A DNA stretch of 64,000 nt from Campylobacter curvus (GTDB lineage Bacteria; Campylobacterota; Campylobacteria; Campylobacterales; Campylobacteraceae). Shown here in pieces: positions 1-8,802 of the stretch. Both the position numbers and the translations under genes were made by a program. The DNA is taken from positions 434,001 to 498,000 of the forward strand of contig NZ_CP053826.1 in assembly GCF_013372125.1 (NCBI RefSeq), written 5' to 3'. The first letter of the stretch is position 1. Every line of letters starts with the position of its first letter. The notes below the pieces were generated by a model. It was not told the DNA's origin. It saw nothing but the letters and a program-made list of their open reading frames with translations, and searched no databases.

Positions 1-1
1 A

Positions 2-145
2 ACGCCGCTAAAAAGCTATGAGCTCAAAGACTACGACTGCGTGGTGATCGCCGTGGCACACAATGAATTTAAAAATATAAATTTAGACGGTTGCTTGGTT
101 TATGACATTAAAAATGTCTATAAAAAAGCCGATGGCAGGCTGTAA
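2..145 (+). CDS. UDP-sugar dehydrogenase, C-terminal end (partial)
   Basis: Only the last 47 codons are inside the window; the frame is open at the left edge and ends at TAA 143-145. The residues DYDCVVIAVAHNEF, then VYDIKNVYKK and the final ADGRL, are typical of the C-terminal UDP-binding domain of the UDP-glucose/UDP-N-acetylhexosamine dehydrogenase family (WbpA/TviB-like), which oxidises C6 of a UDP-sugar to a uronate. Its place directly before a pgl-type locus suggests it makes an acidic sugar nucleotide for surface glycan. The exact substrate cannot be told from this fragment. Confidence 0.7.
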   Translation, partial: TPLKSYELKDYDCVVIAVAHNEFKNINLDGCLVYDIKNVYKKADGRL

Positions 146-161
146 ATTTTTAAGGAAATAT

Positions 162-2303
162 GTGGATAATCAAGCCTTAAATTTAGATTTTCGCTCATCA
201 AAGCAAATTTTAGTTTTTATCTTGCTAGCTTATTTATTCGGCGTTATATGCCGTTTTTACTGGGTGTATTGGGCTAGCGGGATAGAGCAATTTCATTTTA
301 ACGGCGAATTCATAACTAACACGAACGATGGCTTTTATAACGCCGAAGGTGCGCGCGATATGCTCGCTGGCTTTCATCAGCCAAACGACCTTAGCCCGTA
401 TGGCGGCTCGATACCGACATTCACTTTTATCTTGGCTAAAATTTTGCCGTTTAAATTTGAAAGTATCATCTTTTATATGAGTGTATTTTTAAGCCCACTC
501 ATCGTCCTGCCTATCATCTTGATCGCTCGCGAATACAAAATTACAAATGCCGGCATTGTAGCGGCTTTGATCGCCTCTATACTTCCGGGATATTATATAA
601 GGACGCTTGCGGGGTATTACGATAGCGATATGCTGAATGTGACTTTGTCACTACTTGTGGTGTGGGCGCTCATAAGGCTAGTCGATAAAAAAAGTCAAAA
701 TTTCATCCTGCCTGCAGTATTTATGCTCGTTTACGACTGGTGGTATCAAAGCTCTTATTCGCTAAATTTAGCTTTGATCGTTATGTTTTTGCTTTATACG
801 CTCGTATTTGATAGGAAAAACGAGACAAACTATAAAGCTATGATCTTTATGCTGATGGCTATTATAGATTTTGACGCTTATAGTGCGGATGCTATCATAA
901 ATTTCATTTTTATTTTAAAGGCGGCGATGATAGGTTCGCTTTATGTTTTGATGTGTTTGAAGCCTCAAATGTTTGGCAAAAAGATGCTTTTTTGCCTCGG
1001 AGCTTTTATGGTTGCTTTGTTTGCGGCTTTTGGCGGATTTAGCTCTGTATCCAGTAAATTGCATTTTTATCTCGTAAAACAAGCTAGCGAACTAAACGAT
1101 ACGTTTTATTTTCTCAATGTCAGTAAAACGATAGCGGAGGTTAAAAACACCAGTATTAGCCTCTTTGCCGTAAATGTCGGCGGGCATATCGTGGTATTTG
1201 CGCTATCTTGTATCGGTATAGTCTTGATGCTGGTGAAATTTCGCTCGTTTTGGCTTGTCATGCCTATGCTTGCGCTTGGCTGTCTGGCCTTTGTGGGCGG
1301 AGGCAGGTTTAGTATGTATCTTACGCCTATAACGGCGCTTGGCTTTGGTTATTTTTTATATTTTGCGCTGAATTTATTTCAGATACGAGCTTGGTTGAAG
1401 GGCGCGTTGTTTTGGGTATGCGCTTGCTTGGCGCTTGTACCAAATTTAGAGTATATTTACCGCTACCATATACCTACACTACTTGGAAATAGCGCCATAA
1501 GTGCGCTTGATCTGCTTAAAACGAAAGCTAGCAGAGAGGACTATGTCCTGTCGTGGTGGGATTATGGCTATTTGATCAAGTATTATGCCGATGTCAAAAC
1601 GCTGAGCGATCCGGGGAGGCAATCAGGCACATACAGCTTTCTAACGAGCTTTGCGCTTAGCCAAGATCAAGCCAGCTCCGCAAATATGGCACGTCTTGAC
1701 GTGGAGTATAGTGAAAGGCAGTTTGATGAGAAATTTAGGCTTGGTCTGTCTCAGATACTAAAGGACTACAACCAAACGGATGTCAATAAATTTTTAAATT
1801 CACTAGAAGATAAAAATTTCAAACTTCCTCCAAAGACTAGAGAAATTTACTACTATCTTTTGCCGGAGATGGTAAATATCCTTCCTGAGATCCTTAGCTT
1901 TTCGATGCTTGATATAACGACCGGAAAAGAGTTTGAAAAGCCGCTCATTTATATCGGTTTTCCGTTTTCGTCCGATGAAAAGGGTTTAAATATAGGAGAG
2001 GGCTTTGTTTTGCCGCTTGGAGATTTTAAATTTATAACGCGTAATGGCGAGCAAATACCGATAAATTCGTATTATCAGGTATCTTATATCGATGGGAAGC
2101 TTGATGTGAAGGCAAATAAAATCGATGAAAATGCTAAAATTTACGTGATATTTTTGGCTAATTACAATAGAATTTTACTGCTTGAGAAAAAGGCCTTTGA
2201 TTCGACTTTTGTCCAGCTTTTTATATTTGAAAACTACGACAAAGAGCTTTTTGAGCCCGTTGTTTTGGATCAAGCGGCTAAAATTTACAGGTTGCTAAAG
2301 TAA
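162..2303 (+). CDS. pglB: PglB-like oligosaccharyltransferase, divergent copy
   Basis: STT3/PglB family integral membrane enzyme that moves a lipid-linked oligosaccharide to Asn in a periplasmic sequon. An ATG-like codon upstream (102) would overlap the previous gene. I prefer GTG 162, which follows an AAGGA at 152-156 and gives 713 residues, the length I recall for C. jejuni PglB. Many N-terminal membrane helices precede a periplasmic C-terminal domain. Visible catalytic motifs are NDGFYNAEGARD, GYYDSDM (metal-binding acidic pair), TIAE (TIXE motif) and WWDYG near residue 465. The Arg of GGGRF, equivalent to the sequon -2 contact, is kept. After WWDYG the family motif DGGK is replaced by SDPGRQSG, so activity or specificity may differ from the second copy at 8789. 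It is followed without a gap by a flippase gene. Confidence 0.88.
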   Translation: MDNQALNLDFRSSKQILVFILLAYLFGVICRFYWVYWASGIEQFHFNGEFITNTNDGFYNAEGARDMLAGFHQPNDLSPYGGSIPTFTFILAKILPFKFESIIFYMSVFLSPLIVLPIILIAREYKITNAGIVAALIASILPGYYIRTLAGYYDSDMLNVTLSLLVVWALIRLVDKKSQNFILPAVFMLVYDWWYQSSYSLNLALIVMFLLYTLVFDRKNETNYKAMIFMLMAIIDFDAYSADAIINFIFILKAAMIGSLYVLMCLKPQMFGKKMLFCLGAFMVALFAAFGGFSSVSSKLHFYLVKQASELNDTFYFLNVSKTIAEVKNTSISLFAVNVGGHIVVFALSCIGIVLMLVKFRSFWLVMPMLALGCLAFVGGGRFSMYLTPITALGFGYFLYFALNLFQIRAWLKGALFWVCACLALVPNLEYIYRYHIPTLLGNSAISALDLLKTKASREDYVLSWWDYGYLIKYYADVKTLSDPGRQSGTYSFLTSFALSQDQASSANMARLDVEYSERQFDEKFRLGLSQILKDYNQTDVNKFLNSLEDKNFKLPPKTREIYYYLLPEMVNILPEILSFSMLDITTGKEFEKPLIYIGFPFSSDEKGLNIGEGFVLPLGDFKFITRNGEQIPINSYYQVSYIDGKLDVKANKIDENAKIYVIFLANYNRILLLEKKAFDSTFVQLFIFENYDKELFEPVVLDQAAKIYRLLK

Positions 2304-3821
2304 ATGCTCATAAATCTCATCAGCTCCATCATCGTTTTCATCGTCTCGATGGGGATAAATTTTTTCCTTACGCCATTTATCTTAAAAAGCCTTGGTAACG
2401 AGGCTTACGGCTTTGTGGGGCTCTCTAACGCCATCGTCAGCTACGCAGCCGTCATCACGGTCGCGATAAACTCGGTCAGCGGCCGCTTCGTCGCCTACGA
2501 GTGGCACAGAGGCGACATAGAGAGGGCAAACGGCTACTACTCCTCGGTTTTAGCCGTGAATATATTTTTCTCTCTCCTTGTTGCGCTGCTTTCTGGCGTT
2601 TTTATCCTAAATTTACAGCACGTTTTAAATGTTCCGCAAAATTTACTGACCGATGTCAGGCTCACGCTCGTTTTTTATTTTATAAATTTTTGCGTCGGGC
2701 TTTTTAACGGCGTGCTGACCGTGTGCGCGTTCGTGCGAAACAAGCTTTATCTGCTATCCATCAGAAACGCCCTCTCAAGCGTGATCCTAGCCGCTCTCAT
2801 CGTGGCGCTTTTTTATTTTTTTAGGCCGATGATCGCTTATATCGCTATCTCAGCGCTTGCAGCCTCGATGTTTGTCTTTTTTAGCACTATTTTGATGTCC
2901 GCGCGCATCACTCCGCAGCTTAAATTCAGCCTTGCTAAATTTGACCTTGCCAAGATAAAAGAACTGCTAAGATCAGGCGTTTGGAACAGCTTCAATGCGC
3001 TAAATCGCATACTGATGACCGGCATGGATCTATTCATCTGCAACATCTTCATAAACGCCGACATCACCGGGATTTTATCGGTCGCAAAGGCCGCTCCGAT
3101 CATCTTAGAGAGCTTCGTAGCCCAGCTTAGCGCGATATTTGTACCAAAATTCGTAGAGCTTCACTCAAAGACAAATTTGCCCGCACTCATCGCCGAGGCG
3201 AAATTTTCCATGCGCGTAGTCGCCTTTGTGATGAGCGCACCGGCTGCTATTTTTGTCGTGTTCGGACGCGAGTTTTACACGCTTTGGTTGCCGTTTAAAA
3301 GCGCTGCGGAGATCGCGCTCATTTACGAGCTTTCGATGATCACGCTCGTGCCTATCGTGTTTATCAGCTTCGTTTTTTCGCTTTTTAACCTTGACAGCGC
3401 GACGAATAAACTGCGTCGCCCGGCGATTGCAAACACGCTCCTTGGCGTTAGTACGATCGCGGCTCAAATTTGCATTTTGAAATTCACGCATTACGGCATT
3501 TACGGCGTCGTCATCGTCGGTGCAGTGCTTTATAGCGTGCGGATATTGGGCTTTGACCTCATAAACGCGGCGCTAAATTTAGGCGTGAAGCTCACGACCT
3601 TTTACGGCGTTTATTTTAAAAATTTATGTATTTTTGCCGCGCTTGTGCTGCTATTTTTTTGGGCGGGTAAATTTGTCAGTATCGCAAATTGGGGCGAATT
3701 CATCGCGGTCGCGCTAACGTTTCTAGGCGGCGGATACGTGCTCACGTTCGCGCTGTTTTTCAACAAATTCGAGCGCGCCGTAGTCGCTCAAAAAATTTTA
3801 ATGAAATTTAAAAGGCGTTAG
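2304..3821 (+). CDS. Wzx-type oligosaccharide flippase (MOP superfamily)
   Basis: A 505-residue polytopic membrane protein with about 12-14 hydrophobic segments. The start NLISSIIVFIVSMGINFFL and the following FLTPFILKSLGNEAYG resemble the first helix and loop of Wzx/MATE-like polysaccharide exporters (MOP superfamily). It would flip an undecaprenyl-linked glycan across the inner membrane. It starts at the base after the upstream pglB stop and abuts the GT25 gene, so the three are probably co-transcribed. C. jejuni uses the ABC transporter PglK for N-glycan flipping. No pglK is visible here, so this protein may do that work or serve another glycan. Substrate is inference. Confidence 0.8.
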   Translation: MLINLISSIIVFIVSMGINFFLTPFILKSLGNEAYGFVGLSNAIVSYAAVITVAINSVSGRFVAYEWHRGDIERANGYYSSVLAVNIFFSLLVALLSGVFILNLQHVLNVPQNLLTDVRLTLVFYFINFCVGLFNGVLTVCAFVRNKLYLLSIRNALSSVILAALIVALFYFFRPMIAYIAISALAASMFVFFSTILMSARITPQLKFSLAKFDLAKIKELLRSGVWNSFNALNRILMTGMDLFICNIFINADITGILSVAKAAPIILESFVAQLSAIFVPKFVELHSKTNLPALIAEAKFSMRVVAFVMSAPAAIFVVFGREFYTLWLPFKSAAEIALIYELSMITLVPIVFISFVFSLFNLDSATNKLRRPAIANTLLGVSTIAAQICILKFTHYGIYGVVIVGAVLYSVRILGFDLINAALNLGVKLTTFYGVYFKNLCIFAALVLLFFWAGKFVSIANWGEFIAVALTFLGGGYVLTFALFFNKFERAVVAQKILMKFKRR

Positions 3822-4589
3822 ATGTATCCTGTTTTTTTGATCTCACTCGCAAAGGACACTGGAAGGCGCGAGGCCCTGAAACAGCGCTTCAAAAGCTATG
3901 ATAAATTCACCCTCATCGACGCTGTCGACGGGCGGCAGATGAACGCGCGGGAGTATTTTGGCTATGTTTTGCCCTCATATCGTGCTTACGGTAAAATTTT
4001 AAGCCCGGCAGAAGTGGGCTGCTCGCTCTCTCACGTGAAAGCGTATGAGGCGTTTTTGGCTAGCGAGGCTAAATTTGCGCTTATCCTCGAAGATGACGTG
4101 ATCGGAGATGACGCGGGTGTGGCGGCGGCGTTTGAGCTGGCCGAGCAAATACCCCAAAATTCGCTACTTATTTGCGGTTGCCAAGACGGACTGGCGGGTA
4201 GGTTTAGCGCGTTTGGCAAGCGGATAAATTTTAAAAATAGGCGGCTTTGGCTGGTTTCAAGGTATTCGCACTCGAGCATTTATAGAGCGGGGGCCTATGT
4301 CCTAACTAGGCAAAGTGCGCAAAATCTACTGCGGATACACAAGCGAGCGCTTTGCACGACCGATGTTTGGGAGTATTTGCTGAGGCAAGATGATATGGCG
4401 ATGTATTTTAGCGATATTTTTTCTCATCCGATAGATCTAAGCGGCTCAAATATCGAAGCCGAGCGCATCGATAGGGGCTATAAGCCAAATTTAAAGGCTA
4501 GGCTAAAGAGCCTGAAATTCCTGTTTTGCTCGCGTTTTGAGAAGTATTTCATGGGCTATGAGAGAATTTTTAAAAGGGATGAGGTTTGA
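3822..4589 (+). CDS. Glycosyltransferase family 25 (LPS-type)
   Basis: 255 residues, related to the GT25 family of beta-galactosyl/glucosyl transferases that decorate lipooligosaccharide. The family pattern is clear: an N-terminal FLISLAKDTGRRE, then LSPAEVGCSLSHVKAYE near residues 66-82, then LILEDDV with the acidic residues expected to bind the metal and nucleotide sugar. It is cytoplasmic with no membrane helix. ATG 3822 follows the flippase TAG immediately. GT25 enzymes are not part of the C. jejuni pgl set, so this may add a species-specific residue to the N-glycan or belong to an LOS or second glycan pathway built around the divergent PglB. Donor and acceptor are unknown. Confidence 0.85.
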   Translation: MYPVFLISLAKDTGRREALKQRFKSYDKFTLIDAVDGRQMNAREYFGYVLPSYRAYGKILSPAEVGCSLSHVKAYEAFLASEAKFALILEDDVIGDDAGVAAAFELAEQIPQNSLLICGCQDGLAGRFSAFGKRINFKNRRLWLVSRYSHSSIYRAGAYVLTRQSAQNLLRIHKRALCTTDVWEYLLRQDDMAMYFSDIFSHPIDLSGSNIEAERIDRGYKPNLKARLKSLKFLFCSRFEKYFMGYERIFKRDEV

Positions 4590-4605
4590 GCCAAAGGGGT
4601 AAAAT

Positions 4606-5568
4606 TTGAGCAAGATACAAGATATGACGTGCGCTGGCGGAAACGAGCCCTTAATAAGCGTCGTGATCCCCACGTTCAACCGCTCCGAGCTTCTTAAAAA
4701 GGCGCTAAATTCAGCTCTCGCTCAAAGCTATGAAAATTTAGAGATCATCGTGACCGATGACGGCGCGGACGAAAGCGCGCATGAAATTTGCAAGGCGGCA
4801 AACGACGTACGCGTGAAATATTTTAAAAACAGCGCTCATACAAAAAGCCCCAACGGCAACAAAAATAACGGCTTTGACAACGTTACGGGCGAGTTTGTCT
4901 GCTTACTTGACGACGACGACGAGCTTTATGAGGACGCGATCAAAGAGTGCTTCGAGTGCGTTAGCGGCGGCTATGCTTGCGTTTTTGCAGACGCGATATG
5001 CGAAAAAGATGGCGTCATTACGGGCAAGATCGCAGGTCGCAGCCCCTACGCGCAAAGCGGCGAAATGAGCAAGATAGACTATCACTGCGGACGCATAAGC
5101 GGCGAGTTTTTCAAGCTTTTCTCGCGCGAATTCATAGAGGATTTTCGCTTTGACGAGCGGAGTTTTGGCGGCGAAAACGAGCTTTACATACGCTTTTTTG
5201 AAAAGCGCGTGTTTTACCTTAAAAAGCCGCTTTATATCTACCGCATAGCCCGCGCCGACAGTGCGACTGTAAATGCCTCGAAGCACGCCAAGAGCGTAGC
5301 GTATGCCTACTTGAAAACGGCAGATTTATGCCGCGAGATAGCAAGCGTTCATGCGCCGGGATTTTTGGCGCTTCAGTATAAAAACGCCGCTTACTACGCC
5401 AAGATGGCGGGCGAATACAAAATGATGTATCGCGCGATCTTTAAAAGCCTGAGCGTCAAGGTAAGCAAAGAAGCCGTCGTTTTTTTGCTGCTTAGTCCGC
5501 TGCCAAGCTCGGTTTTACCGATACTCTCAAGGCTTCGAGTCCGGATAAAGCAAAGGTTTAAGATATGA
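4606..5568 (+). CDS. pglI: PglI-like family 2 glycosyltransferase
   Basis: GT2 enzyme of 320 residues. It starts at TTG 4606, supported by AAAGGGG at 4593-4599 about six bases upstream; the next ATG (4624) has no ribosome site. Motifs are VVIPTFNRSELLKKAL, IVTDDGAD, then SPNGNKNNG and GEFVCLLDDDDELY, where the Asp cluster binds UDP-sugar and metal. The PNGNKNNG plus DDDDEL arrangement, and ISGEFFKLF further on, match C. jejuni PglI, which adds the branching glucose to the N-glycan heptasaccharide from UDP-Glc at the cytoplasmic face. The next gene overlaps by ATGA. The sugar added here may not be glucose, because branches vary among Campylobacter species. Confidence 0.82.
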   Translation: MSKIQDMTCAGGNEPLISVVIPTFNRSELLKKALNSALAQSYENLEIIVTDDGADESAHEICKAANDVRVKYFKNSAHTKSPNGNKNNGFDNVTGEFVCLLDDDDELYEDAIKECFECVSGGYACVFADAICEKDGVITGKIAGRSPYAQSGEMSKIDYHCGRISGEFFKLFSREFIEDFRFDERSFGGENELYIRFFEKRVFYLKKPLYIYRIARADSATVNASKHAKSVAYAYLKTADLCREIASVHAPGFLALQYKNAAYYAKMAGEYKMMYRAIFKSLSVKVSKEAVVFLLLSPLPSSVLPILSRLRVRIKQRFKI

Positions 5569-6641
5569 AAATTTTATTTGTCATCTCGACTCTTAGAAGC
5601 GGCGGTGCAGAGCGCGTCTGCTCACTCATAGCCTCGCAGTTTGCGAAATTTCACGACGTAAGCTTGGCTAAATTTGACAGTGGCGTGCCATTTTACGAGC
5701 TTAGCGAGCGGATAAAACTCATAAACTTAAACCAAGGCGCGGATGATCTTGGAATTTTAAGAAATTTTAAAAAGCGCCTGAACAAGCTGCTTGCGCTTAG
5801 GAGTCTGATAAAAAACGGCAGCTTTGACGCGGTCATTTCGTTCCTTGATAGCACGAACGCACTAGTGATCGTTAGCTCGCTTGGACTAAAGACGCCTGCC
5901 ATCGTGAGCGAGCACACGAGCTTTGACGCGCCAAAGAGGGCGATATTTAAAATTTTACGCCGCATTCTTTATCCTTTTGCAGACGCTATCAGTGTGCTCA
6001 CGCGCTATGACGCCGCGCATTACGCTAAATTTTGCAAAAACGTCCGTGTGATCCATAATCCCTTTTTTGCAGACAAAGCGCAAAATTTAGAGTCAAAAAA
6101 GCAAAATTTAGTCATTTTCGTCGGGCGTTTGATGAAGCTTAAAAACTGCGAGATGTTCGTGAGGGTCGCAGCCAGCCTAAAGGATAGCGGATATGAGTTT
6201 GCAGTCGCCGGAGAGGGCGAGCAAAGAGGCGATCTTGAAAAGCTGTCGGCCCAGCTTGGCGCGAACGTTAAATTTTTAGGCAATGTCGCTGATATCGGTG
6301 CGCTTTATCAAAGGGCTAAAATTTTGCTGTCCTGCTCGATCTACGAGGGCCTTGGCAATACCTTGATAGAGGCGATAAATTTTGACTGCGCCAGGGTGGC
6401 GACTAAGACTAGCGGTGCAGCAGAGCTCATCACGGACGGCTTTGACGGGCTACTTTGCGAGATAAACGACGTGCACTCGATGAGTGCGGCCGTCAGATCG
6501 CTCGTAGATGACAAAGAGCGGTGCGCGCAAATATGCAAAAACGCTAGAGCCAGACTGGATGAATTTAGCCTGCAAAACATCTACGAGCAGTGGCTAGAGC
6601 TGCTTAAACTAGGCGGTGCGGACGATGAGGAGCGCGAGTGA
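5565..6641 (+). CDS. PglH-like GT4 glycosyltransferase, first copy
   Basis: 358 residues, GT-B fold GT4 retaining glycosyltransferase. The N-terminal FVISTLRSGGAERVCSL and the C-terminal half with VIFVGRLMKLKN, AGEGEQRGDLE and YEGLGNTLIEA (the E-x7-E region that holds the nucleotide sugar) are standard for the family. It overlaps pglI by ATGA and the next GT4 gene by four bases. It resembles both C. jejuni PglH (the polymerase that adds GalNAc units) and its own downstream neighbour, suggesting tandem duplication. Its acceptor would be the growing undecaprenyl-linked glycan. Whether it adds HexNAc or another sugar cannot be read from the sequence. Confidence 0.82.
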   Translation: MKILFVISTLRSGGAERVCSLIASQFAKFHDVSLAKFDSGVPFYELSERIKLINLNQGADDLGILRNFKKRLNKLLALRSLIKNGSFDAVISFLDSTNALVIVSSLGLKTPAIVSEHTSFDAPKRAIFKILRRILYPFADAISVLTRYDAAHYAKFCKNVRVIHNPFFADKAQNLESKKQNLVIFVGRLMKLKNCEMFVRVAASLKDSGYEFAVAGEGEQRGDLEKLSAQLGANVKFLGNVADIGALYQRAKILLSCSIYEGLGNTLIEAINFDCARVATKTSGAAELITDGFDGLLCEINDVHSMSAAVRSLVDDKERCAQICKNARARLDEFSLQNIYEQWLELLKLGGADDEERE

Positions 6642-7681
6642 AGATTTTATTCGTGATAGCAGCACTTAGAAACGGCGGTGCAGAGCGCGTTCTAAGCGCG
6701 CTATCTACCCAGCTGGCTGAGCAAAACGAGGTGCATATAGCGGTGCTTGAAGATGATATGGGATTTTATGACTTTGCGCCAAATATCGTTTTTCATCATC
6801 TCAAAATTTACAGCGGAAATAAAATTTTGGCTAAATTTAAGAAAATTTTAGCCCTTCGCGCGTGTTTTAAGAGCGTAGATCCTGACGTGATAATTAGCTT
6901 CATAGACTGGACGAACGTAGCGTGCGTGGTTGCAAATTTGGGGCTAAATTATAAACTCATCGCGACCGAGCATCACGCGAATGAATACTTAAAAAGCGCT
7001 AAATTTAGGCTCATACGCGATCTTGCTTACAAAAGAGTAGATGCGCTTAGCGTGCTTAGCAGGAGCGATTTTGAGTATTATGACTTCGTAAAAAGGCGCG
7101 TCATATTGCACAATCCCCTTTTCATAGACGCCGCGCCCGCGCAAAAGCAAAATATCGTTTTAAGCGTCGGCAGACTCGAGACGGTCAAGGGCTACGACGT
7201 GTATTTCAAGGCCCTTGCAAAGCTTGATAAAAGTCTGCTTGAAGGCTGGCGCGTGCAGATAGCGGGCGAAGGCAAAGAGGAGCAAAATTTAAAAAAATTA
7301 GCGCAAGAGCTTGGACTAGATATCGAATTTTTAGGGCATATAAAGGACGTCGCACCGCTTTATGCCAAGGCCAAAATTTTCGTTTTAAGCTCAAGGAGCG
7401 AGGGGCTTTCAAATGTGCTCATAGAGGCCGGAGCGTCCCGCTGTGCGCGAATTTCTAGTGACACGGTAGGAGGGCGAGAGCTCATAACCAACGGCGTAGA
7501 CGGCATACTTTTTGAAAACGAAAACGAGGACGAGCTTGCCGGCGCGTTAGATTCGCTTTTAAGCGATGAGGTTTTGATAGAGCGCATCGCTGATAATGCA
7601 GCGCGAAATTCGAGCGAATTTAGCATAAAAAATATAATGGAAAAATGGCGAAATTTAATAGACGAGGTCGTGAAGAGTTGA
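6638..7681 (+). CDS. pglH: PglH-like GT4 glycosyltransferase, second copy
   Basis: 347 residues, GT4 family. The N-terminus FVIAALRNGGAERVLSAL, then VIISFIDWTNVACVVANLGL and the C-terminal LSVGRLETVKGYD, AGEGKEEQNLK and SEGLSNVLIEAG are close to C. jejuni PglH, including the ISFLDxTN-like stretch. PglH adds terminal GalNAc residues to the lipid-linked glycan at the cytoplasmic membrane face. The gene begins with an overlap on its upstream paralogue and ends inside the TTGA start of pglJ, so the run is translationally coupled. Of the two PglH-like genes I judge this the better match, by eye only. Confidence 0.75.
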   Translation: MKILFVIAALRNGGAERVLSALSTQLAEQNEVHIAVLEDDMGFYDFAPNIVFHHLKIYSGNKILAKFKKILALRACFKSVDPDVIISFIDWTNVACVVANLGLNYKLIATEHHANEYLKSAKFRLIRDLAYKRVDALSVLSRSDFEYYDFVKRRVILHNPLFIDAAPAQKQNIVLSVGRLETVKGYDVYFKALAKLDKSLLEGWRVQIAGEGKEEQNLKKLAQELGLDIEFLGHIKDVAPLYAKAKIFVLSSRSEGLSNVLIEAGASRCARISSDTVGGRELITNGVDGILFENENEDELAGALDSLLSDEVLIERIADNAARNSSEFSIKNIMEKWRNLIDEVVKS

Positions 7682-8802
7682 AAAAATTAGTGGTATTTTT
7701 ATATTCGATGGGGCCAGGAGGCGCGGAGCGAAACGTCTCGAATTTACTACCTTTTTTGGTGCAAAGATACGAGGTGCATCTGGTCTTGATGAGTGAAGTG
7801 ATCGCATACGAGCTGCCAAGCGAGGTAAAGATACATTTCATCGAAAAGAGCGATCCTTATGAAAGCGGCGTGCGTAAGCTTATTAGGCTGTTTTTTGCGC
7901 TGCCAAATTTAGCTCTTAGATACAAAAAGCTATGCGAAAATTTAGGCATAGACACGCATTTTGTGCTGATGAACCGCCCTTGCTATATCGCTCTCATCGC
8001 CCGTATTTTTGGGCTTAAGGGGCGCATAGTCATAAGTGAGCGAAGCTGCCCGTCGGTGATCTATAAAAACGGCGTCAGCGGGGCTGTAAATAGAATTTTG
8101 CTTAAAAGCCTTTACAACAAGGCCGACTTGATACTTGCCAACGCGCAGGGCAATGCAGACGATCTGATGCGAAATTTTGGCTGCGACGAGCGCAAGACGA
8201 AGGTGCTTTACAATGCGCTGAATTTAAGCGCGATAAAGCAGCTCGAAAACGAGCCTCTCGAGGGGGAATTTAGGCCGTTTTTCATAAATATCGGGCGGCT
8301 TGACAGCGGTAAAAATCAAGCGATGCTGATCCGTATAATAGCCTCTTTGAGTGATCCTCGCGCCACTCTTGGTATACTTGGCAAAGGGCCGTTAAAAGAG
8401 CGGCTACAAAATTTGATCGATGAGCTTGGCGTGAGTGATCGCGTGAAGCTGCTTGGCACGGATAAAAATCCTTTTAAATTTATAAAAAACGCCTCGTGTT
8501 TCGTCTGCGCTTCGAGATTCGAGGGCTTTTCAAACGTCTTACTGGAGGCCTTGGCGTGTGAGAAATTCATAATCTCGACCGATCATCAAAGCGGCGCAAG
8601 AGAGCTGCTTGGAGACGATGAGTTTGGCCTCTTGACGCCCGTAGACGACGAGCAAGCGATGAAAAATGCGATGAAAATAGCGCTTGAGGACGAGCGAATA
8701 AGGCAAAATTTTGAAAAGATTGCGTATAATCGCGCAAAATCGTTTGATAGCGCCCAAATCGCGCAAAAACTTATAAAATTTTTGGAAAATGATGATGGAT
8801 AA
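7678..8802 (+). CDS. pglJ: PglJ, GT4 N-acetylgalactosaminyltransferase
   Basis: I take TTG 7678 as the start: it overlaps the upstream stop as TTGA and makes the N-terminus KKLVVFLYSMGPGGAERN, matching PglJ, while the earlier ATG 7645 adds a non-homologous arginine-rich leader. The product is 374 residues. The resemblance to C. jejuni PglJ is strong: LALRYKKLCENLGIDT, FVLMNRPCYIALIARIFG, RVKLLGTDKNPFKFI and TDHQSGARELLGDDEFGLL. PglJ adds the second GalNAc to undecaprenyl-PP-diNAcBac-GalNAc. The C-terminal EGFSNVLLEALAC holds the GT4 donor-site glutamates. Its last codons overlap the start of the canonical pglB. Confidence 0.92.
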   Translation: MKKLVVFLYSMGPGGAERNVSNLLPFLVQRYEVHLVLMSEVIAYELPSEVKIHFIEKSDPYESGVRKLIRLFFALPNLALRYKKLCENLGIDTHFVLMNRPCYIALIARIFGLKGRIVISERSCPSVIYKNGVSGAVNRILLKSLYNKADLILANAQGNADDLMRNFGCDERKTKVLYNALNLSAIKQLENEPLEGEFRPFFINIGRLDSGKNQAMLIRIIASLSDPRATLGILGKGPLKERLQNLIDELGVSDRVKLLGTDKNPFKFIKNASCFVCASRFEGFSNVLLEALACEKFIISTDHQSGARELLGDDEFGLLTPVDDEQAMKNAMKIALEDERIRQNFEKIAYNRAKSFDSAQIAQKLIKFLENDDG

